NCBI GenBank assembly: GCA_035260545.1 | Contig: DATFUZ010000088.1 | Location: 1-42,180 of the forward strand | Direction of reading: 5' to 3' | Length of the DNA: 42,180 bases | From: DATDDB01 sp035260545 | GTDB taxonomy: Bacteria > Pseudomonadota > Gammaproteobacteria > Burkholderiales > Gallionellaceae | Part shown: positions 28,941 through 35,970 of the stretch, in pieces | How positions within the stretch are numbered: position 1 is the first letter of the stretch | How the letters are laid out: every line of letters begins with the position of its first letter | Program-made: the position numbers and the translations under genes | The notes under the pieces: model-generated | Told to the model about the DNA's origin: nothing | The model's database searches: none | The model's input: only the letters and a program-made list of their open reading frames with translations

Positions 28941-31763
28941 ATGGAACTCGCCAAAAGCTTCGAACCCAAGGACATTGAATCCCGCTGGTACCCGACGTGG
29001 GAAAACGCCGGCTATTTCAAGGCCGGGCTGGATACCACCAAACAGGACAATTTCTGTATCCTGCTGCCGCCGCCCAATGTGACCGGCACGCTGCACATGG
29101 GGCATGGCTTCAACCAGACCCTGATGGATGCGCTTACCCGCTACCACCGCATGCGCGGCGACAACACCCTGTGGCAGCCGGGCACCGACCATGCGGGCAT
29201 CGCCACCCAGATTGTGGTGGAGCGCCAGCTCGACGCGCAGAACATCTCGCGCCATGACCTGGGGCGCGAGAAATTCATCGAGAAGGTGTGGGAGTGGAAG
29301 GAATACTCCGGCGGCACCATCACCCGCCAGATGCGGCGCCTGGGCGCCTCGCCCGACTGGTCGCGCGAACGCTTCACCATGGACGAAGGACTTTCAAAGG
29401 CCGTGACCGAGACCTTTGTGCGCCTGTACCGCGAGGAACTGATCTACCGCGGCAAGCGCCTGGTGAACTGGGACCCCAAGCTGCATACTGCCGTCTCCGA
29501 CCTGGAAGTGGTGCAGGAGGAAGAAGACGGCTTCATGTACCACATTCGTTATCCCCTGGTTGAAGGAACGGGGGCCGACGGCTCCGGCCATCTGGTGGTG
29601 GCCACCACCCGGCCCGAAACGCTGCTGGGCGATGTGGCGGTGATGGTGCACCCGGAGGACGAGCGCTACCAGCACCTCATCGGCAAGCAGGTGAAGCTGC
29701 CGCTGTGCGACAGGACCATTCCCGTCATCGCGGACGAATACGTGGACCGCGAATTCGGCACCGGCGTGGTGAAGGTGACCCCGGCGCACGACTTCAACGA
29801 CTACGCCGTGGGCCAACGCCACCAGTTGCCGCTGATCTCGGTGCTGACGCTGGATGCGAAGATCAACGACAATGCGCCGCAGAAATACCGCGGCATGGAC
29901 CGCTTCGACGCGCGCAAGCAGATAGTGATCGACCTGGAAGCAGCCGGGCTGTTCGAGAAGCAGGAAAAGCACAAACTGAAAGTGCCGCGCGGCGACCGCA
30001 CCGGCGTGGTGATCGAGCCCATGCTGACCGACCAGTGGTTCGTGGCGATGAGCAAGGCCGCACCGGCGAGCAAGGACAACCCCGAGGGCAAGAGCATCAC
30101 GCAACAAGCTTTAGACTGCGTGGCGTCGGGCGAGATCAAATTCCACCCGGAGAACTGGGTAAACACCTACAACCAGTGGCTGAACAACATCCAGGACTGG
30201 TGCATCTCGCGCCAACTGTGGTGGGGCCACCAGATCCCGGCCTGGTATGGCGTGAACGGTGAGGTGTTCGTCGCGCACAGCGAAGAAGAGGCGCGCCATC
30301 TGGCGGACCAGGCGGGCTATGCCGGCCAGCTGGACCGCGATGCCGACGTGCTGGACACCTGGTTCTCCTCCGCGCTGTGGCCTTTCTCCACCCTGGACTG
30401 GACGCCGGAATACCCGGCCAAATCTAACCCGGCACTGGACCTCTACCTGCCGTCCTCGGTGCTGGTGACCGGCTTCGACATCATCTTCTTCTGGGTCGCG
30501 CGCATGGTGATGATGACCAAGCACATCACCGGCAAGATCCCGTTCAGGGATGTGTACGTGCACGGCCTGATCCGCGATGCGGAAGGGCAGAAGATGTCCA
30601 AATCCAAGGGCAACGTGCTCGACCCCATCGACCTCATCGACGGCATCGCCCTCGACGACCTGGTGAAGAAGCGCACCACCGGCCTGATGAACCCCAGGCA
30701 GGCGGAGCAGATCGAGAAGCGCACGCGCAAGGAATTTCCCGGCGGCATTCCCGCCTACGGCACCGATGCGCTGCGCTTCACCTTCGCCTCGCTCGCCTCG
30801 CCGGGCCGCGACATCAAGTTCGACATGCAGCGCTGCGAGGGCTACCGCAATTTCTGCAACAAGCTGTGGAACGCGACGCGCTTCGTGCTGATGAACTGCG
30901 ACGGCCAGGACACAGGCATCGACGAATCGCTGCCGCTGGAATTCTCCTTTGCCGACCACTGGATCGTCAGCCGCCTGCAGCAGACCGAAGCCGAGATGGA
31001 GAAGCACTTCCACGACTACCGCTTCGATCTCGCCGCGCGCGCGGTGTATGAGCTGGTGTGGGACACCTACTGCGACTGGTACGTGGAAATGGCCAAGGTC
31101 GAGATCACCAACGGCACCGAAGCACAGCAACGCGCCACCCGCCGCACCTTGGTGCGCGTGCTGGAAGCCATCCTGCGCCTGGCGCACCCCATCATCCCCT
31201 TCATCACCGAAGAACTGTGGCATGCCGTGGGGCCGCTGGCGGGAAAGTCCGGCGCCACCATCATGCTCCAACCCTATCCACAGGCCGACAGCACGAAGAT
31301 AGATGAAGCCGCCATGGCCGAAGTCGCCCTGCTGCAGGAAACCGTTAACGCCGTGCGCAGCCTGCGCGGCGAGATGGGCATCACCCCGGCGCAACGCGTC
31401 CCGCTGATCGCCGCGGGAGAATCGGCGTCGCTGTGCAAATTCTCCCCTTACCTGCGGACACTCTGCAAACTCTCCGAAGTCAGCATCGAAAGCGCATTGC
31501 CCGACACTGATGCCCCCGTCGCCATCGTCGGCAACTTCAAGCTCATGCTCAAAGTGGAGATCGACGTCGCCGCCGAGCGCGAACGCCTGGACAAGGAAAT
31601 CGCCCGCCTCAGCGGCGAAATCACCAAGGCCGAAACCAAGCTCTCGAATGAAAGCTTTGTCGCCCGCGCCCCGGCGGCGGTGGTTGAACAGGAGAAGAAG
31701 CGCCTCGCGGATTTCGGCGCGACGCTGGCGCAGTTGCAGGCGCAGAGAGCGAAGCTGAACTAG
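28941..31763 (+). CDS. valS: Valine-tRNA ligase
   Basis: Class I aminoacyl-tRNA synthetase of 940 residues. The HIGH motif appears as LHMGHGF (His52) within PPPNVTGTLHMGHG and the KMSKS motif as KMSKSKGN at 551-558. The CP1 editing domain lies between (about 180-400: TTRPETLLGDVAVMVHP...), and the anticodon-binding domain and C-terminal coiled-coil arm (ERERLDKEIARLSGEITKAETKL...) complete it. No frameshift is seen. Hairpin repeat copy C begins 3 bp after the stop. Confidence 0.98.
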   Translation: MELAKSFEPKDIESRWYPTWENAGYFKAGLDTTKQDNFCILLPPPNVTGTLHMGHGFNQTLMDALTRYHRMRGDNTLWQPGTDHAGIATQIVVERQLDAQNISRHDLGREKFIEKVWEWKEYSGGTITRQMRRLGASPDWSRERFTMDEGLSKAVTETFVRLYREELIYRGKRLVNWDPKLHTAVSDLEVVQEEEDGFMYHIRYPLVEGTGADGSGHLVVATTRPETLLGDVAVMVHPEDERYQHLIGKQVKLPLCDRTIPVIADEYVDREFGTGVVKVTPAHDFNDYAVGQRHQLPLISVLTLDAKINDNAPQKYRGMDRFDARKQIVIDLEAAGLFEKQEKHKLKVPRGDRTGVVIEPMLTDQWFVAMSKAAPASKDNPEGKSITQQALDCVASGEIKFHPENWVNTYNQWLNNIQDWCISRQLWWGHQIPAWYGVNGEVFVAHSEEEARHLADQAGYAGQLDRDADVLDTWFSSALWPFSTLDWTPEYPAKSNPALDLYLPSSVLVTGFDIIFFWVARMVMMTKHITGKIPFRDVYVHGLIRDAEGQKMSKSKGNVLDPIDLIDGIALDDLVKKRTTGLMNPRQAEQIEKRTRKEFPGGIPAYGTDALRFTFASLASPGRDIKFDMQRCEGYRNFCNKLWNATRFVLMNCDGQDTGIDESLPLEFSFADHWIVSRLQQTEAEMEKHFHDYRFDLAARAVYELVWDTYCDWYVEMAKVEITNGTEAQQRATRRTLVRVLEAILRLAHPIIPFITEELWHAVGPLAGKSGATIMLQPYPQADSTKIDEAAMAEVALLQETVNAVRSLRGEMGITPAQRVPLIAAGESASLCKFSPYLRTLCKLSEVSIESALPDTDAPVAIVGNFKLMLKVEIDVAAERERLDKEIARLSGEITKAETKLSNESFVARAPAAVVEQEKKRLADFGATLAQLQAQRAKLN

Positions 31764-31766
31764 CGC

Positions 31767-32200
31767 TGACGCCCGCTAGCGCAAGCTACGTGGGCGTCAA
31801 AAAAAACGTGCACGAAGTGCACACAAGACCCGTCCTCCCCTTATCCGCCACCGTACCAACCCCTCCGGGGTGGTACCCGCAGCCGCTCCCGAAAACGGCT
31901 GGCTTCGCCAGTAACGTGTCGCGACTGCACCCGCACAGGCCGTTCAGGGGATTTCCGACGAATATGCTCGAGCACGTGGCCGAGCATAGCGAGGATCGTG
32001 CGAGTTTATGAGGAGGCCCGGACAGCCGAGCAACGGAGGGAATCACCCGCAAGGGGTGCGCCGGTGGGTGCCCCGCTGCTCCGCAGCGACCCTTCCGCAG
32101 CCCGCGCGGGGATGGCGGATCGGGGTCGCCTTCTTTTGGTTACTTTTCTTGGCGAGACAAGAAAAGTAACCAGCATGCCGGGCTGCCCCCGGCGCCAATC
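31767..32200 (+). repeat. Composite three-hairpin repeat, copy C (plus orientation)
   Basis: H1 has arms TGACGCCC (31767-31774) and GGGCGTCA (31792-31799) around the core TAGCGCAAGCTA. H2 is GTGCAC-GAA-GTGCAC (31808-31822). The body includes CGAATATGCTCGAGCACGTG and GTGCGAGTTTATGAGGAGGC, closely matching copy A, then GGCGGATCGGGG and H3 at 32138-32171 (arms GGTTACTTTTCTTG / CAAGAAAAGTAACC), and the end CAGCATGCCGGGCTGCCCCC as in copy B. It fills nearly all of the 486-bp gene-free interval between valS and the rhodanese gene. Confidence 0.78.
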
Positions 32201-32249
32201 CATGCGGCTCGCCGAACCGTACAGAGAACCCAAAGGAGCGGGCTCCCAC

Positions 32250-32567
32250 TCAAACTGCAACCGTTCCCCCTGCCTGCATCCAGGCCATCATTCCGCCCTG
32301 CAGGTTGTAGATCTCGGCAAACCCCTGCCCGGCCGCAAAGCTGGCCGCCTGCGCCGAGCGCCCGCCCATCTGGCAATAGAACACGGTGGGAACCGTGCGA
32401 TCCAGCTCGGGCAGGCGCAGCGGCAACAGGTGCAGCGGCAGCTTCTCCGCCCCCGCGATGAAGCCGCGCGCGATTTCGGCGTCGGTGCGCACGTCCACCA
32501 GGCGAACGCCGCCCTTGGCCAGCATGGCCTGTAATCCGGCCACGTCGATGTTCTTGAATCCGTTCAT
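32250..32567 (-). CDS. Rhodanese-like sulfurtransferase domain protein
   Basis: Single rhodanese domain of 105 residues: GGVRLVDVRTDAEIARG (CH2A-like block) and the active loop CQMGGRS with the catalytic Cys, then a helix and strand (GFAEIYNLQGGMMAWMQAGGTV). Likely cytoplasmic sulfur transfer or phosphatase-like signalling; the substrate is unknown. It lies 28 bp downstream of the kinase gene in the same direction, so the two may be co-transcribed. Confidence 0.92.
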   Translation of the reverse strand: MNGFKNIDVAGLQAMLAKGGVRLVDVRTDAEIARGFIAGAEKLPLHLLPLRLPELDRTVPTVFYCQMGGRSAQAASFAAGQGFAEIYNLQGGMMAWMQAGGTVAV

Positions 32568-32595
32568 ATCCTCTTATGTGCCTGTTGTTTGCCTG

Positions 32596-33885
32596 CTACT
32601 GACCGGCATCGTCGGCGAGCAGGTGTGAAATGCGGGTGTTCGCGACGGCGAGCCGCTTGACCAGGATGCGCAGGAAGGTGTCGCTGAACTTGAAGCGGCA
32701 GCCGTGCGAGGCCTTTTCCAGGACTTCCGGCTTGATCTCGATCAGCGTGCCTTCCATCTTCGCCACGACATCGGTGGTGCGCTTGGCCTCGGATTCCTCC
32801 AGCACCATCATTTCGCCGAAGCAGTCGCCCTTGTGCAGCAGGTTGAGCAGGCGGCCGCCCTTGAGCACCTTCACCGTGCCGTTGGCGATGATGTAAAAGG
32901 TGGTGCTTTGCTCACCCTCCTGGATGATGGACTCGTCCTTTTCCACCTTGCGCCATTCGGAGAAGTGCAAGACCTCCCAAAGTTCGACGTCGGTGAAGCG
33001 CTTGAAGAACGCCAGGTCGCGCAGCACCGCGAATTTTTCGGTGTCGAAGATCTGCTTGCTGGTCGGCGCTTCGCTGCTGAAGAAATGCACCAGTTCGTTG
33101 GCGAAGTCGTCCCAGGTATTGTAGCGCCCGTTCGGCTCCTTCTGCATGGCGTGCATCACGATCGCGTCGAGGTCGGACGGGATCTCCGGGCGCCAGACAC
33201 TGGGCGGCTGGGGTTCGAGGTTCATGATCTGGTAGATCATGCTGAAATTATTGGTGGCGTCGAACGGCAGCTTGCCGGTGAGCAGCTTGTACATGGTCAC
33301 GCCCAGCGAATAGATGTCGGTCTGGTGCGTAAGCGGCTGCTCCTTGATCTGTTCCGGCGACATGTACGCCGGCGAGCCGACGCCCGTTATCTGCGTCGCT
33401 TCGTGGTTCTCGATCATGGCCGCGCCGAAATCGGAAATCTTGATGTCGCTGCCGCCGGTGAAAAGCACGTTGGCGGGCTTGATGTCGCGGTGGATGACGC
33501 CCTGGGTCTGCGCATATTCCAGCGCCTTGCAGCACTTGTAGGCGATCTCGGCAACGCTCTCGATGGGCAGCAGGTGGTCGACCTCGGCGTACTTCTCGAG
33601 CGTTTCGCCCTCCACATACTCCATGACCATGTAGTTGACGTCGTCGTCCATCACGGCGTCCATGACGTGGACGATGTGGGGGTGGATCAGCTTGCCGGCC
33701 AGGGAGGCTTCGTTGCGCAGCAGGCGGCGGAATGCCGGGCCGGTGCTCACGTCGCGCATCACTTCCTCCTTGAACAGCTTGAGCGCAACCTGTTTTTCAC
33801 CGAACGGGTCATTGGCAAGGTACACTGTGCTGGTCGTACCGCTACCCAACTCCTTGATGATCTCGTACTTTCCGATCTTTTCCAT
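32596..33885 (-). CDS. Ser/Thr protein kinase with C-terminal cyclic-nucleotide-binding domain
   Basis: Protein of 429 residues. The Hanks-type kinase domain (about 1-270) has the Gly loop ELGSGTTSTV, Lys36 (VALK), HRDIKPAN (Asp134, Asn139), DFG at 152-154, the activation segment ending SPAYMSPEQ, and DIYSLGVTMY. The second domain (about 285-410) is a CNB/CAP-like barrel with a phosphate-binding cassette, GDCFGEMMVLEESEAKRTT, that keeps Glu358 and Arg369, the residues which normally hold the cyclic nucleotide. It has no membrane helix. This predicts a soluble kinase gated by cAMP or cGMP (inference). Its neighbours are a rhodanese and, divergently, an M48 peptidase. Confidence 0.93.
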   Translation of the reverse strand: MEKIGKYEIIKELGSGTTSTVYLANDPFGEKQVALKLFKEEVMRDVSTGPAFRRLLRNEASLAGKLIHPHIVHVMDAVMDDDVNYMVMEYVEGETLEKYAEVDHLLPIESVAEIAYKCCKALEYAQTQGVIHRDIKPANVLFTGGSDIKISDFGAAMIENHEATQITGVGSPAYMSPEQIKEQPLTHQTDIYSLGVTMYKLLTGKLPFDATNNFSMIYQIMNLEPQPPSVWRPEIPSDLDAIVMHAMQKEPNGRYNTWDDFANELVHFFSSEAPTSKQIFDTEKFAVLRDLAFFKRFTDVELWEVLHFSEWRKVEKDESIIQEGEQSTTFYIIANGTVKVLKGGRLLNLLHKGDCFGEMMVLEESEAKRTTDVVAKMEGTLIEIKPEVLEKASHGCRFKFSDTFLRILVKRLAVANTRISHLLADDAGQ

Positions 33886-34016
33886 GGAAATTCATTCGAT
33901 TAACCGCAACGAGGTCGGGTATTCTGCGGCTTTTGGCATCGCCTGTCCATAGCAAAGGCGTGCGGCGCTGGACAAAACAGCGAACTCCCCCCCAAAATAA
34001 TCGTCCAAGGCTAGCT

Positions 34017-35456
34017 ATGAGACTGAAATACCTTCCTTTACTGTTGTTGGGGATCGTCCCTGCGTTGCCTGCGGACGACCTGCCGGAATTGGGCGAGCCC
34101 TCCCAGGCAGTTGTTTCTCCCCAGCAGGAACGCGAGATCGGCCAACAGGGCATGCTGCAGATTCGCAGTCAGGCCGGCTATTATCTCGGCGATTCCGAGA
34201 TCAACGATTACCTCAACTGGCTGGGCGGGCGCCTGGTCGCCGCCAGCAGCGACCCGGGCATGGACTTCGAGTTCTTTGCCCTGAACGACCATAATATCAA
34301 CGCCTTTTCCATGCCCGGCGGCTATGTCGGCGTAAATACGGGGCTCATTCTCGACACGCAGACCGAATCGGAACTGGCCGCCGTGCTGGCGCACGAAGTC
34401 ACGCACGTGACCCAGCATCACATCGCGCGCATGATCGCCGGCCAGAAATACGATTCCCTGACCTCGCTTGCAACCGCCGCGCTCGCCATCCTTGCGGCGC
34501 GCAACAATCCGGGCCTGGCGGGCGGCATATTGGCCGGTCCGGCGGCGCAGATCCAGCGGCAATTGAAGTTCACCCGTGAACATGAACAGGAGGCGGACCG
34601 TATCGGGCTGGTGACGCTGGAAAACGCGGGCTTCGACGTGCGCGCCATGCCGGCTTTCTTCAGGCGCCTCGAACGCGATACCCGCCTGCTGGATAACAGT
34701 GCGCCCACTTGGCTGCGCACCCACCCCATGACCACCGACCGTATCGCGGACATCGACAACCGCGTTCGCCAGATGCCGTTCAAGCTGGTTCCCGACAGCC
34801 TGGAATATCAACTGGTGCGCAACAAGCTGATGGTGCTGGATCGGGGGCCGCAGGACTCCATCGCCTATTTCACCAATGCGCTCGGGCCGCGCAAGTTCGG
34901 CAACCCCGTGACCCAGCGCTACGGCCTGACGCTGGCCCTGTTCAAGAGCGGCGACCCCGTGCGCGCAAAGCAGGAACTGCAAATCCTCCTTAATGAGCCG
35001 CAGGCCGCCTCCGACCCCATGATCGCAACCCTGGCCGGAAAAATCTATCGCGCGACCGGGATGAGCAACGCCAGGCTTCAGGAATACTACGCGAACGCGG
35101 TGCAGGATTATCCGCATCACCGCGCCCTGGCCTACGATTACGCCGGCGTGCTGTTTGACGCGAAGCGCTACGACGCCGCGCTGCAACTCCTGGACGACCG
35201 CATCAATGAATATCCGGACGACGCCCGCTTGTATGAACTCGAGGCCAAGGCCTACGCCGCGCTGGGCAAGCCGCAGGCGGAACACCACTCCCTGGCGTAC
35301 GCCTATATTTCGCGCGGCAACCTGATTGGCGCGATCGATCAGCTCACCCTGGCAAAGCAGAGCGGCAACGATTACTACCAGCTCTCGGTCATCGACGGTG
35401 AACTCAAGCGCTTTCGCGCCATTGCGGCCGCCCAGGCCGGCGCCAAGGGAAAGTAA
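34017..35456 (+). CDS. BepA-like periplasmic M48 metallopeptidase with TPR
   Basis: Protein of 479 residues with a signal peptide (MRLKYLPLLLLGIVPALPA). The M48 zinc site is HEVTH at 126-130, with the third ligand Glu192 in EQEADRIG. The FSMPGGYVGVNTGLI block upstream is typical. The C-terminal half (about 270-470) is tetratricopeptide-like, as in BepA/YfgC, which proofreads outer-membrane protein assembly (LptD, BamA). The ATG at 34017 is used because the signal peptide begins there; the upstream in-frame ATG (33933) would put 28 extra polar residues before it. The gene is divergent from the kinase. Confidence 0.92.
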   Translation: MRLKYLPLLLLGIVPALPADDLPELGEPSQAVVSPQQEREIGQQGMLQIRSQAGYYLGDSEINDYLNWLGGRLVAASSDPGMDFEFFALNDHNINAFSMPGGYVGVNTGLILDTQTESELAAVLAHEVTHVTQHHIARMIAGQKYDSLTSLATAALAILAARNNPGLAGGILAGPAAQIQRQLKFTREHEQEADRIGLVTLENAGFDVRAMPAFFRRLERDTRLLDNSAPTWLRTHPMTTDRIADIDNRVRQMPFKLVPDSLEYQLVRNKLMVLDRGPQDSIAYFTNALGPRKFGNPVTQRYGLTLALFKSGDPVRAKQELQILLNEPQAASDPMIATLAGKIYRATGMSNARLQEYYANAVQDYPHHRALAYDYAGVLFDAKRYDAALQLLDDRINEYPDDARLYELEAKAYAALGKPQAEHHSLAYAYISRGNLIGAIDQLTLAKQSGNDYYQLSVIDGELKRFRAIAAAQAGAKGK

Positions 35457-35573
35457 GCGGCACGGCAAAACAATGGCCCGCGCCCGGCGTTTGTGTTAGA
35501 TTTTACCTTGTACCCGGCGCGCTTTCCGGCGCCCGGACGCTTTTCCAGATATGCACACCCACAGGAATACAAC

Positions 35574-35870
35574 ATGGCTCTGAAATGGTTTGACGCGAGC
35601 GAAGCGGAGAAATTCGGCCAGTCTCTGGCACAACTCTTTATTGCAAAGGTCCCGGCCGTCATCCAGCCCGGGCAGAAAACCTCGATTGCCGAACAGCTCA
35701 AGGTCGTGGATCAGGCGCACATGCAAATCGAGCAGTTCAAGCAGAAGAACAAGTTGAACATCTACAAGAAGGCCAAGCTGGGCAGCGCCTTCAAGTACGA
35801 ACTGATGGCCGCAGGCTACCAGGCAGAACTGGTCGACAATCTGACCAAGGGCGTGCTGCTCAAGCTCTGA
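35574..35870 (+). CDS. Small conserved hypothetical protein
   Basis: Soluble, mostly helical protein of 98 residues beginning MALKWFDASEAEKFGQSLAQ. It is rich in Lys and Gln (QIEQFKQKNKLNIYKKAKLGSAFKYELMAAGY), with no signal peptide or membrane helix, and I do not recognise a family function. The pattern KLGSAFKYELMAAGYQAELVDNLTKGVLLKL looks like a conserved C-terminal core. It stands 117 bp after the M48 peptidase and about 100 bp before the GT41 genes. An in-frame ATG at 35493 would add 27 residues, but the start at 35574, with AGGAATACAAC before it, is preferred. Confidence 0.8.
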   Translation: MALKWFDASEAEKFGQSLAQLFIAKVPAVIQPGQKTSIAEQLKVVDQAHMQIEQFKQKNKLNIYKKAKLGSAFKYELMAAGYQAELVDNLTKGVLLKL

Positions 35871-35970
35871 ATGGCGTTCGTCGGCCGTCCCCGCAAATCC
35901 CGCTGGCGGGTCACCGATACCGTGTCTCCCTGTCACCGCCCTTCCGGGCAGCTTCCGGATGCGGACAGCC

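Noticed and set aside
31998..32534. Plus-strand frame over repeat copy C and the rhodanese gene
   Set aside because: Its first part is repeat and its second part is antisense to the rhodanese coding sequence, which has clear family motifs.
33933..34016. N-terminal extension of the M48 peptidase from ATG 33933
   Set aside because: It would place 28 polar residues before an evident signal peptide that starts at 34017.
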